A stretch of 54,474 nt of DNA from Alcanivoracaceae bacterium (GTDB lineage Bacteria > Pseudomonadota > Gammaproteobacteria > Pseudomonadales > Alcanivoracaceae): contig DAHVSB010000006.1 in NCBI GenBank assembly GCA_027324795.1, forward strand, positions 1 through 54,474, written 5' to 3'. The notes under the pieces were generated by a model, which did not search any database, had not been told where the DNA came from, and saw only the letters and a program-made list of their open reading frames with translations. Positions 44,412 through 53,712 of the stretch are shown one piece after another. Position numbers and translations under genes: made by a program. The first letter of the stretch is position 1, and every line of letters begins with the position of its first letter.

Positions 44412-45038
44412 TCACTCTGCCAAAATTTTCTGCACCAGTGGCCACAGGTTTTCTACCAACTGTGGCTGTGCCTCAGCCGTAGGATGAATACCATCTTCCT
44501 GCATTAAATGGGGTTCGCCTCCCACCTGATGCAAAAAGAAATCCAATAAATACACCTCTTCTTCAACCGCTAGCTCTTGAAAGGTGTGATGGAATGCTAC
44601 GCTGTAGCGCTCACCATAATTCGGCGGAATTCGCATTCCCAACAACACCACCTGAGCACCTTGCTCTTGGCTTAAGCGAATCATGGTGCGCAAGTTTTCT
44701 TTCATTTGCCCAAGGGGTAAACCACGCAACCCATCATTACCACCCAACTCAATAAACACCCAACTAGGTGCATGTTCCTCAATCAAAGCCGGCAAGCGAG
44801 TTACCCCGCCAGCTGTGGTATCACCACTAATAGAGGCATTGATTATGCTAACCTTGTGGCCTTCGTCTACCAAGCGCTGCTCAAGCAGAGCCACCCAGCC
44901 ATCTTCTAGAGGCATGCCATAAGCGGCGCTAACGCTATCCCCCAACACTAGCCAGGTGTTGGCGTAAGCTGTAGAAGCCAAGCATAATAAGCCGCTAATA
45001 AATACGTTCAAAAACCAACTTTTAATTGAGTAGTCCAT
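44412..45038 (-). CDS. tesA: Arylesterase / acyl-CoA thioesterase I (SGNH hydrolase)
   Basis: Signal peptide then LVLGDSVSAAYGMPLEDGWVALLEQRL; FIELGGNDGLRGLP; start refined to ATG at 45038 (ORF track start is 65 codons upstream). Confidence 0.92.
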   Translation of the reverse strand: MDYSIKSWFLNVFISGLLCLASTAYANTWLVLGDSVSAAYGMPLEDGWVALLEQRLVDEGHKVSIINASISGDTTAGGVTRLPALIEEHAPSWVFIELGGNDGLRGLPLGQMKENLRTMIRLSQEQGAQVVLLGMRIPPNYGERYSVAFHHTFQELAVEEEVYLLDFFLHQVGGEPHLMQEDGIHPTAEAQPQLVENLWPLVQKILAE

Positions 45039-45705
45039 GCAAAAACCTATCTTGGTAGCAAAACGTGTGGGGAAATCAGTTCCTCTCAATGGCGAGGCGT
45101 TAACTATTCTTAAGGATATCTCACTGACCGTGCACCAAGGTGAAAGCTTAGCCATTGTCGGCCGCTCCGGCTCAGGTAAATCCACCTTACTTGGTTTGCT
45201 AGCTGGGTTAGATACACCTAGTAGCGGTAGCATCTTATTAGCTAGACAAAAGTTAGAGCAATTAAATGAAGATGAAAGAGCTGCCGTACGTGCGCAGCAT
45301 GTGGGTTTTGTCTTTCAATCGTTCCAATTACTCAACAGCCTTACCGCCCTAGAAAATGTCATGCTACCCATCGAGTTAAAGCAAATGCCCAACGCTCGCA
45401 TTCAGGCCACAGAGTTACTAAAGCGCGTCGGGTTATCCCATCGCTTAACCCACTATCCCACGCAACTTTCCGGCGGTGAGCAGCAGCGTGTGGCCATTGC
45501 CCGTGCGTTCGCCGCAGAACCTAGCATTTTGTTCGCCGACGAGCCCACCGGTAACCTCGACCACGCTACAGGCAATATGGTAACTCAATTGCTATTCGAC
45601 CTTAACAAAGAGGCAGGCACCACATTGGTGCTTGTTACCCATGACCCCAACCTTGCCGCTCGTTGCCAACAACAAATCTCCTTAGAGGCTGGAAAAATAC
45701 AATGA
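45037..45705 (+). CDS. ybbA: ABC transporter ATP-binding protein, YbbA/LolD-like
   Basis: [41 protein letters not shown]; divergent from tesA as in E. coli. Confidence 0.9.
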   Translation: MQKPILVAKRVGKSVPLNGEALTILKDISLTVHQGESLAIVGRSGSGKSTLLGLLAGLDTPSSGSILLARQKLEQLNEDERAAVRAQHVGFVFQSFQLLNSLTALENVMLPIELKQMPNARIQATELLKRVGLSHRLTHYPTQLSGGEQQRVAIARAFAAEPSILFADEPTGNLDHATGNMVTQLLFDLNKEAGTTLVLVTHDPNLAARCQQQISLEAGKIQ

Positions 45706-48194
45706 CCACCAGCTACAACACTTTAGCAACACTGGCAATTAAACAGAGCTGGCGCGAAGCGCGGGCATTTACTGTGCTGTTCTTCGCCCTGCTAGTTGCC
45801 GTGGCTAGCAGCAGCACCGTGGGCTTTTTTGCCGAACGCTTACACCTTGCCATGACGAGCAAGGCAAGCGAGTTTCTAGGCGCGGATTTAGTCGTAAGCG
45901 GCACCGCTGATGCCACCGAGGAACAGCTATCTTTGGCTCATTCCCTCGGTCTCACAGGCACTCACACTGTGGAATTCAGCACAATGCTGGCGAGCCAAGA
46001 GGAAATGGTGCTCGCTAACATTAAAGCCATAACCGCGGATTATCCATTAAAGGGAGAACTGCGCTCCCAAAGCGCCCTACAAGCATCAGAAACCACAAAA
46101 TACACCCTAGAAGCAGGCCATATTTGGCTCGAAGCTAGCTTATTTGATCGCCTGCAACTAACGCCTGGCGACACAGTGGAAGTGGGGGCCACCCACCTCA
46201 CTGCTTCGCGCATTCTATCCCACGAACCAGCCCAAGCAGGGAGTGGTATGGGCGCATTTCAACCACTTGCCCTAATCCACCAAGACGATCTCAGTGCAAC
46301 CCAAGCCGTACAAGCAGGTAGCCGTATTTTTTATCGCTATTTATGGCTTGGCGACGCCACCGCTATCAGCAAATACCAACAGCAAGTGGCCCCTCTGTTA
46401 CTCCCCCAACAACGCGTTCAAACCCTAGAAGATGCGAGCCCACCACTATTTCAAACACTCAACAAGGCGCAACAATACTTAAACCTTACCAGCTTAGTGG
46501 CGGTTCTCTTGGCTAGCGTAGGCATTGCCTTAAGTGCCACTCATTTTGCTCAAAATCGCCTGCAGCAAGCAGCATTATTACGCTGCTTTGGACTTTCCCG
46601 CAGGCAAACTTTAAGCCTTTTTATGCTGCAACTATTGCTCGTTGGCGCTTTGGCTGCATCCCTTGGGGCTGTTATCGGCTGGGGAGCGCAGAAAGCTTTA
46701 TTTTATATGTTGGCAGACTTGCTACCCCAATGGATACCTGAGGCCACCCTAAGCACGGGCTTATTTAGTGTAGGAATCGGCCTATTAATACTCTTTTGCT
46801 TTGCTCTCCCTCCTTTACTGGCACTAGGACGTGTGCCTCCTATGCATGTTTTGCGCCAAGAAGCGGCACCCTTACCCACACAGGCTTGGATAATTTACGC
46901 TTTAGCTTTATTAGGTTTGACGCTTACGATGTGGCAACTCAGCCTTAATATTGGGCTCACTCTGTTGTTGCTAACGGGCGGCCTAGCCACCGCTTTTCTT
47001 CTTGGTGTGGCTGTGTATGGCTTACTAGCGCTACTGAACCAACGTTTATCATCACATCTCAGTTGGCGTTTAAGCCTTGGTCACCTTTTACAAACTCCTC
47101 TGCTCGCTATTAGCCAACTTCTTGCTTTTGCTTTAATTATGTTAGCCATGAGCTTAGTGGTGTTGCTTCGCAATGAGCTACTTGAAAACTGGCAACAACA
47201 ACTGCCGAAGGATGCACCGAATCATTTTGCATTTAATATCATGCCCCACGAGCAAGCGGGTTTTGCTCAGCAGCTTAACCAAATCAGCAGCAACGTATCA
47301 CCTTATTACCCCATGGCGCCGGGGCGTTTAACCCATGTGAATGGCATCCCCATCAAAACCTATCTTCCTGATAACTCCCCCGCAGAAAGAACGGTGCAAA
47401 GAGACCTCAATCTTACTTGGACGCAAACACTTCCCCAAGGCAACCAAATAATCAGCGGCCAGTGGTGGCCAAGCCAAAGTGAGCTTGCTCCTATTTCTGT
47501 GGAGGACAAGCTAGCCAAACGTTTGCAACTCACACTTGGCGACAAAGTGACGTTTAATTTAGGCGGACAGCCCCTTGAAAGCCAAGTGGCCAATATTCGC
47601 TCCGTGGACTGGGGACTAGTGCAACCTAACTTTTTTATTATATTTGCGCCCGGTTATCTAGAAGCTCTACCTCACACTTGGCTTGCTAGTTTTTATGTAA
47701 ATTCTGGTCGCACTGCAGAATTGCACGCGCTACGCCAGAAATACCCTGCGGTGAGCCTACTCAATGTGAAAACGGTTTTAACACAGCTGCAAAGCATTAT
47801 GGCGCAGGTTAGCTTGGCGATAGAAAGCCTGCTTATCTTTGTGCTCATAGCTGGGTTTATGGTGCTGCTAGCGGGCATACAAACCACTCTCTCTAGCCGC
47901 ATCCAGCAAAGTGCTTTGCTGCGCTCTCTAGGCACCAAGCGCAGCTTCATTCAACGCTTACATGTTATGGAGTTCGCCAGTTTAGGAGCCGCCAGCGGCA
48001 TATTGGCTTGGATAGCAACGGAGCTAACAAGCTTCGCGCTTTACCGTTGGGCTTTTGAAATTCCTTGGCAACCACACCCTTGGCTATGTTTGCTACCACT
48101 TGCTGGGGCATTGCTCATTTGCGGGGTGGGAATGCTTGGCACGCGCCGAGTGGCCGTTACTAGCCCGATACAAATTCTACATCACAGCAATTAA
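45702..48194 (+). CDS. ybbP: FtsX-like ABC transporter permease, YbbP-like
   Basis: 830 aa, 10-TM-like permease with FtsX domains; ATGA overlap with the ATPase gene; start refined to [21 protein letters not shown]. Confidence 0.9.
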   Translation: MTTSYNTLATLAIKQSWREARAFTVLFFALLVAVASSSTVGFFAERLHLAMTSKASEFLGADLVVSGTADATEEQLSLAHSLGLTGTHTVEFSTMLASQEEMVLANIKAITADYPLKGELRSQSALQASETTKYTLEAGHIWLEASLFDRLQLTPGDTVEVGATHLTASRILSHEPAQAGSGMGAFQPLALIHQDDLSATQAVQAGSRIFYRYLWLGDATAISKYQQQVAPLLLPQQRVQTLEDASPPLFQTLNKAQQYLNLTSLVAVLLASVGIALSATHFAQNRLQQAALLRCFGLSRRQTLSLFMLQLLLVGALAASLGAVIGWGAQKALFYMLADLLPQWIPEATLSTGLFSVGIGLLILFCFALPPLLALGRVPPMHVLRQEAAPLPTQAWIIYALALLGLTLTMWQLSLNIGLTLLLLTGGLATAFLLGVAVYGLLALLNQRLSSHLSWRLSLGHLLQTPLLAISQLLAFALIMLAMSLVVLLRNELLENWQQQLPKDAPNHFAFNIMPHEQAGFAQQLNQISSNVSPYYPMAPGRLTHVNGIPIKTYLPDNSPAERTVQRDLNLTWTQTLPQGNQIISGQWWPSQSELAPISVEDKLAKRLQLTLGDKVTFNLGGQPLESQVANIRSVDWGLVQPNFFIIFAPGYLEALPHTWLASFYVNSGRTAELHALRQKYPAVSLLNVKTVLTQLQSIMAQVSLAIESLLIFVLIAGFMVLLAGIQTTLSSRIQQSALLRSLGTKRSFIQRLHVMEFASLGAASGILAWIATELTSFALYRWAFEIPWQPHPWLCLLPLAGALLICGVGMLGTRRVAVTSPIQILHHSN

Positions 48195-48217
48195 CTACTT
48201 TATAAAGGAGCTTTCCT

Positions 48218-48604
48218 ATGTATTCCATGAGCTTTGTACCACGGTTTTCAGAAACCGACGCCTTTGGACACATTAATAACACAGTGCTAAATGTTTGGTT
48301 TGAAGCCGCGCGCGGCCCTTTATTTGAAATTTTTTATGATAAGAATGAAAGCTTACAAACCATGAATTTAATTTTGGCGCGTACTGAAGTGGATTTCGTC
48401 GCACAAATCTTTTATGGCCACGAAGTAGAAGTACAAACGCACATTGAGAGTATTGGCAACTCATCTTTCGTGGTGGCCCATGAGGCATATCAGAAGGGGG
48501 AACTCGTGGCTAAGGGTAAGGCTGTGCAAGTGCACTTTGATCACGACACTCAACGCAGCAAACCACTCACTGAAGAACTTAAAGAGCGGCTCTTACAGCT
48601 ATAA
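48218..48604 (+). CDS. 4HBT-family acyl-CoA thioesterase
   Basis: PRFSETDAFGHINNTVLNVWFEAAR hotdog motif. Confidence 0.92.
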   Translation: MYSMSFVPRFSETDAFGHINNTVLNVWFEAARGPLFEIFYDKNESLQTMNLILARTEVDFVAQIFYGHEVEVQTHIESIGNSSFVVAHEAYQKGELVAKGKAVQVHFDHDTQRSKPLTEELKERLLQL

Positions 48605-48610
48605 AACACT

Positions 48611-48628
48611 GCAGGGCCGAAGCCCTGC
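48611..48628. terminator. Bidirectional terminator-like hairpin between convergent thioesterase and fadI
   Basis: GCAGGGC-CGAA-GCCCTGC perfect 7-bp stem; weak flanking T-tract. Confidence 0.6.
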
Positions 48629-48637
48629 ATATTTCGC

Positions 48638-49939
48638 TTACTCGGACTCAAGCACCATGGCCACACCAATACCACCCGCCGCACAAGCAGTGGTGAGGGC
48701 TAAACCACCGCCACGGCGTTTTAACTCATTAACCGTTTGGCTGATAATGCGCGCCCCTGTAGCGCCAAATGGGTGACCGTAAGCAATGGAACCGCCATTT
48801 ACGTTTAGTTTGCTGCGATCCACAGCACCAGGCGCTGACAAGCCCGTGTATTGCTGCACATAAGCTTCATCTTCAAAGCCTCGCAAGTTACACGCAATCT
48901 GGCCCGCAAAGGCTTCGTGCATATCAATAATGTCCAGGTCGTCCATGGTAATGCCCGCACGAATCAACGCCATGGGCGCCGCTAATACGGGCCCCATGAG
49001 CAAATCATCTGCTGGGGTTTTAGCCGCAAATCCATAAGAACGAATATAACCTAGCGGCTCATATCCCAGTGCCTTTGCCTTACGCTCACTCATCAGCAAT
49101 AAAGCCCCAGCGCCATCCGTAAGTGGACTGCTATTAGCAGCAGTAACAGAGCCCGTTTCACGATCAAACACGGGTTTCAGTTTGTCATAGCCGCTACGCT
49201 CTGAATGAGTACGCACTAAGTTATCTTCTTTGATTGGCGTGCCATCAGGCAAAAAAGCAGTCATCACCTCATTATCTAAGCGACCTTCCGCCCAAGCACG
49301 GGCGGCGTTGGTATGAGAAGCATGAGCAATGTCATCTTGCTCCTGGCGGCTAATGCCCCACTTTTTCACCATTTTCTCGGTGCTTTCGCCCATGGTTTCA
49401 CCCACAGAATACTCCGTGATAGAAGGGGCTTGAGGAAGCATATCTTTGAGTTTTAGCTTACTTAACAAGCGCACTTTTTCTTTTATGGTTTTAGCGAAAT
49501 TCACATCGCGCAAAGTGGCGCTAAATTCAGCAGACAAGGGAACGCGAACATGGCTAGTGGAATCCACGCCCCCAGCAATACCAATATCGGTGTAACCCGC
49601 CACAATGTTATCCGCCAAGCTAGCTGCAGTTTGGAAGCTAGTGGCGCAGGCACGGGTGATAGAATAAGCATCAAGTCCATCGAGCCCCAGCGCTAAGGCA
49701 ATTTCGCGGCCAATAAAAGGTGCCTCTGGCATCATCACCGTCATACCAAACACCAGCTGCTCTACCTCAGCTTGGCTTAGGTTGTTACGGTTCATTAACT
49801 CTTTAACCACCATGGCGCCTAAATCAATGGCATTCACATCTTTAAAATGAGTGGCAATACGTGCAAAAGGGGTACGCAAACCATCAACAATGGCCACACG
49901 ACCACCGCGGCCCGCTAAATTCATCCGACGAACAGGCAT
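48638..49939 (-). CDS. fadI: Acetyl-CoA C-acyltransferase FadI
   Basis: VAIVDGLRTPFARIATHFKDVNAIDLGAMVVKELMNR; ACATSFQTAASLADNIVAGYTDIGIAGGVDSTSHVRVPLS; start refined to MPVRRMNLAG (49939). Confidence 0.9.
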   Translation of the reverse strand: MPVRRMNLAGRGGRVAIVDGLRTPFARIATHFKDVNAIDLGAMVVKELMNRNNLSQAEVEQLVFGMTVMMPEAPFIGREIALALGLDGLDAYSITRACATSFQTAASLADNIVAGYTDIGIAGGVDSTSHVRVPLSAEFSATLRDVNFAKTIKEKVRLLSKLKLKDMLPQAPSITEYSVGETMGESTEKMVKKWGISRQEQDDIAHASHTNAARAWAEGRLDNEVMTAFLPDGTPIKEDNLVRTHSERSGYDKLKPVFDRETGSVTAANSSPLTDGAGALLLMSERKAKALGYEPLGYIRSYGFAAKTPADDLLMGPVLAAPMALIRAGITMDDLDIIDMHEAFAGQIACNLRGFEDEAYVQQYTGLSAPGAVDRSKLNVNGGSIAYGHPFGATGARIISQTVNELKRRGGGLALTTACAAGGIGVAMVLESE

Positions 49940-50082
49940 ACAAAGCTCCTTGAAAATTGCTAGCGCCACTAGCTTACGCCAGCAGCTTTACATTGAACAA
50001 TGTCAATGTGTCGCAGTGTAAAGCGCAGAGATACAACGTCAACGCCGTAGCGACAAGCCGTTGGCTGCCTATATCTCTCCGC

Positions 50083-51330
50083 CTAGGCACGCAAACGGGT
50101 TCGCAGCGTCCCCCAACCTCCTTCAAGGCTAGTCATTAACAGCGACTTCAACCCTGATTCATTGGGTTTAGGATGCTTACCATTACCTAGCCGACGTAAT
50201 TGACGGCCATACCACATGACTTCCATCATGGCGGCATCGTCCACCATTTTAATACCTGTGCTAATAGGTTTTACTTGGTGTCGGCTAGGTTGGCCAGAGA
50301 GCAAACGTTTAGGTGCCTCGGGTTCGATAGCTAGCAAACGCGCAATGCCAACAAAATCCACCGCCCCACTGGCCAAGGCCCCTTCCATGCCTTCGGGCGA
50401 GCGAAAGCCACCCGTTACCACCAATGGTGTGGAAGTGGTTTGACGTGCTTTTTCAGCAAACTCAAGAAAGTAAGCTTCCCGCTTTAGTGTGGATTCTTTT
50501 TTAGGGTATTCTTTCCCCGTCATGGCAGGTTCCTCGTAAGTCCCGCCTGAGATTTCTATCAAATCCATACCAGCGGCACTAAGCTCGCGAATCACCTCTA
50601 AAGATTCTTCTTCGGTAAAACCACCGCGCTGAAAATCAGCCGAGTTTAATTTAATGCCCACGGGGAATTCATCACCTACTTGACGGCGAATCTCCTTGTA
50701 CACTTCCAACACAAAGCGGCGACGATTTTCTGCATTACCGCCCCATTGGTCGGTGCGCTGATTATGGTGACCTGACAAAAACTGACTCACCAAATAACCA
50801 TGGGCGCCATGGATTTGCACTCCAGAGAAACCGGCTTTTTTTGCAATGGCAGCGCTGCGGCCAAAACGTTGGATAATATCGAGGATTTCTTCTTCGGTGA
50901 GTGCCCGCGGTGTAGCAAACACATTTCTCAGTTCAGGGGCAAAAGGAATCGCAGAAGGGCCGACTGGGTCTTTCACTAGGGTGCGCAGCACCTGCTTACC
51001 TGGGTGATTAAGCTGCACCCATAGCTGAGTGTCATTCTGAGTACCTGCCTGCGCCCATTGCTTTAGCATGGGAAAATCCCGTTCATCCTCCATAACAAGG
51101 TTACCCGGCTCGCCCAAGTGGCGACGATCCACCATCACATTACCTGTGACTAGTAGCCCTACACCACCTCTCGCCCAACGATCATACAAGCGTATTAGCT
51201 GTGGCGTCATGCGATTATCCCAAGTCCCCAGCCCTTCACTCATGGCTGATTTAAACAAACGGTTCTTTACCACCGCACCACTGGGCAATGTGAAAGGTTG
51301 ATTTAATTGTGTTGGTTTTTCCTGACTCAT
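50083..51330 (-). CDS. NADH:flavin oxidoreductase (Old Yellow Enzyme family)
   Basis: AKKAGFSGVQIHGAHGYLVSQFLSGHHNQRTDQWGGNAENRRRF. Confidence 0.94.
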   Translation of the reverse strand: MSQEKPTQLNQPFTLPSGAVVKNRLFKSAMSEGLGTWDNRMTPQLIRLYDRWARGGVGLLVTGNVMVDRRHLGEPGNLVMEDERDFPMLKQWAQAGTQNDTQLWVQLNHPGKQVLRTLVKDPVGPSAIPFAPELRNVFATPRALTEEEILDIIQRFGRSAAIAKKAGFSGVQIHGAHGYLVSQFLSGHHNQRTDQWGGNAENRRRFVLEVYKEIRRQVGDEFPVGIKLNSADFQRGGFTEEESLEVIRELSAAGMDLIEISGGTYEEPAMTGKEYPKKESTLKREAYFLEFAEKARQTTSTPLVVTGGFRSPEGMEGALASGAVDFVGIARLLAIEPEAPKRLLSGQPSRHQVKPISTGIKMVDDAAMMEVMWYGRQLRRLGNGKHPKPNESGLKSLLMTSLEGGWGTLRTRLRA

Positions 51331-51339
51331 GTATTACTC

Positions 51340-52524
51340 CTACGCGTGGGCTAACGATGGTTTGGTGATCTCTTGCGCCAACACCATTGCCGTGGTGATG
51401 AGCATAAAGCTTAAAGCAGCCCAAAAAACACCTACTGCCATATGCTGATCTAAGAGGTAGCCAAACAATAAGGGGCCAAGCACGCCACCCATATTAAATC
51501 CCGTGGAAACAATGCCAAAGGTACGCCCTTCTGCTCCCACAGGCGATGCCGCGCGCACCAACATATCTCGCGATGGCGCCACCACACCGGTTAAAAAGCC
51601 AATCATACCCAATAGCACCACCAAGCTAATACCTGCTAAAGGTAGATAAATCAGCACCGCCACGAGTAATGCCGCCAATGCAAAAGCAACAGCCGCTAAA
51701 AACCCATGCTTTTCAGTTTTATCTGCCAATACGCCACCGCTGAGCACGCCGATGGCGCTAGCAAACAAAAATGCCGTTAGCGCTTGGTTGGCATTGCGCA
51801 AATTAATCTCAAACCCTTCCACCAACGCTGCGGAAGAAAACTTTTCTAGCCCGCCGGTGCTTAGGCTCAGCATTAAAAACAACAGCGTTAACCCCGCAAT
51901 GGTGTTGAAAGGTATTTTTACTGGACGAGTTTGGCTGTCCCCCACTACTTGTGGTGACGCAGAGGCCGCCACAGGCACTGGGTAAAAATATAAAAACGCC
52001 AAGGCAATCACGGCTAACCATGCCGCCACCGCAAAAGCTGCACTGATATTTAGCCACAATGCCACACCCACCAATAATGGCGGCGTGGCAGCCGCCCCAA
52101 GAAATCCGGCGAACGTATGAATTGAAAATGCACGGCCCATTTTTTTAGCTTCCGTGCCCTGCGACAATAACGCATAATCCGCAGGGTGATACACACCATT
52201 GGCAACACCGGCCGTTCCCATGGCAAATAGCAAACAATAATAAGTGGGAAATATCGCCAACAGCGCAAAACTCCCCGCGCCCACGCCAAGTGCGGCCATT
52301 AACATACGCCTAGCGCCCCACTTGTCCACCATAAACCCAAGGGGGGCCTGCACCACGGCAGAAACCACATTAAAAACAGCAATGGCAATGCCTAGCTCAA
52401 TAAAACTCACTCCCATCATGGCAGGCAGCAAAGGCAACAAAGCAGGCACCGCCATAATATGCACATGGCTTACAAAATGCGCCGCTGCCACTTGGCTTAA
52501 TACTTTCGTACTTTTCACAAACAC
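51340..52524 (-). CDS. MFS transporter
   Basis: 12-TM-like; PLGFMVDKWGARRMLMAALG motif; 9 nt upstream of the OYE gene. Confidence 0.92.
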   Translation of the reverse strand: MFVKSTKVLSQVAAAHFVSHVHIMAVPALLPLLPAMMGVSFIELGIAIAVFNVVSAVVQAPLGFMVDKWGARRMLMAALGVGAGSFALLAIFPTYYCLLFAMGTAGVANGVYHPADYALLSQGTEAKKMGRAFSIHTFAGFLGAAATPPLLVGVALWLNISAAFAVAAWLAVIALAFLYFYPVPVAASASPQVVGDSQTRPVKIPFNTIAGLTLLFLMLSLSTGGLEKFSSAALVEGFEINLRNANQALTAFLFASAIGVLSGGVLADKTEKHGFLAAVAFALAALLVAVLIYLPLAGISLVVLLGMIGFLTGVVAPSRDMLVRAASPVGAEGRTFGIVSTGFNMGGVLGPLLFGYLLDQHMAVGVFWAALSFMLITTAMVLAQEITKPSLAHA

Positions 52525-52574
52525 TCCTCAGTGATTATTGCAGCAGCAATTGTGCCACAAGCTAAAAGCGAGGC

Positions 52575-52609
52575 ATAAAAAAACCCTTTGGCCTGAACAC
52601 CAAAGGGTT
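52575..52609 (-). terminator. Intrinsic terminator downstream of the metal-dependent hydrolase gene
   Basis: AACCCTTTGG-N8-CCAAAGGGTT perfect 10-bp stem; minus-strand T7 tail. Confidence 0.9.
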
Positions 52610-52628
52610 GTTGTTAAAGTAGGATAAA

Positions 52629-53501
52629 TTAAGCGCTGAGCTTCTCGTGATAGGCCAAGAAGTTATCAAGCTGCTCTAAGTGGTGACGGTTATCATGATC
52701 CCAAGGATGGAAGCCAGGCTTAAAGTAAGAGAAGTAGTTACCTAGCTGACGACGTAACATACCAATATCGCCCACGGTGTAACGTAAAAACTTACGCCAA
52801 CCATCCACATTGGTGAGCTGACCTTCTGTTCTTAGCACCTGTAAAAAAGTTGGGATAACTAAACCCCAGAAGATCACAGTAGCAGCCACCAAGCCAAAGC
52901 TACGGATGCCATAAGCTTTCCAGTCATCGCCCATGACAGCTTCCCACACATCATAAGCCACCGCCTTGTGCTCTACTTCTTCTAGAGCATGCCAGCGCCA
53001 TAGGGCTGCATAATGTGGATCTGCACCGGCTGAAACTCGTTCATCCGACAACACAGCTTCACCCAACAAGGCAGTGAAGTGTTCTAGTGCAATGGTAGCC
53101 GACAAGCACAAGGAAGCTGGTAAGTGCTCGCTAGCGCCTTCTAAAATACGCTGTACGAGCTTTTCAAACTTAGCACCCACAGGCACTCGGCTAAAGAAAG
53201 CATCGTTATAAGTTTCGTGCTCACGGCCATGCATAGCTTCTTGGCCAATAAAAGCTGTTACCGCTTTTTTGAGCTCAGGGTCAGTGATTTGTGAGCGATA
53301 GTGGCGCACACTGCGAATAAAGAAACGCTCACCAATCGGTAATACTGTGGAAAAAGTATTTAAAAAGTTGGTGAAAATGGGGCCTGCTGCCCAGTGCCAT
53401 TCACCAATAATTTCAGGGTCAAGTTTAAAGTTTAAGTCACGACGTGTAGGCTGCATCATGGACTTTACAGCTGCAATGCTGAGTTTTGGCAGTTTGGTCA
53501 T
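52629..53501 (-). CDS. Metal-dependent hydrolase (PF10118-like)
   Basis: FIGQEAMHGREHETYND; ALEHFTALLGEAVL; WRWHALEEVEHKAVAYDVW: ferritin-like/di-metal His-Glu pattern. Confidence 0.85.
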   Translation of the reverse strand: MTKLPKLSIAAVKSMMQPTRRDLNFKLDPEIIGEWHWAAGPIFTNFLNTFSTVLPIGERFFIRSVRHYRSQITDPELKKAVTAFIGQEAMHGREHETYNDAFFSRVPVGAKFEKLVQRILEGASEHLPASLCLSATIALEHFTALLGEAVLSDERVSAGADPHYAALWRWHALEEVEHKAVAYDVWEAVMGDDWKAYGIRSFGLVAATVIFWGLVIPTFLQVLRTEGQLTNVDGWRKFLRYTVGDIGMLRRQLGNYFSYFKPGFHPWDHDNRHHLEQLDNFLAYHEKLSA

Positions 53502-53712
53502 GGTCTTTCTCCCTATGTTTATTTTGTAGTGCTACTTATTTTTTCTTAGCGCTTGCAACCAATGATATAGCGAATGTATCAGTTGCCAATGACAAAGACG
53601 CGCAAAGCATGACCAAAACTGCCTTTTACCAAGTCTCAAAGGTCAATAGACCTTTTAATTCAATAGGTTAAAAGGCCAAAACCTGTGCTTTGTATTGTTA
53701 ACAATCCAGTAT

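Noticed and set aside
44412-45233. Long tesA ORF with a 65-residue N-terminal extension
   Set aside because: The extension is read antisense through the ABC ATPase Walker A region; the signal peptide begins at MDYSIKSWF, supporting the start at 45038.
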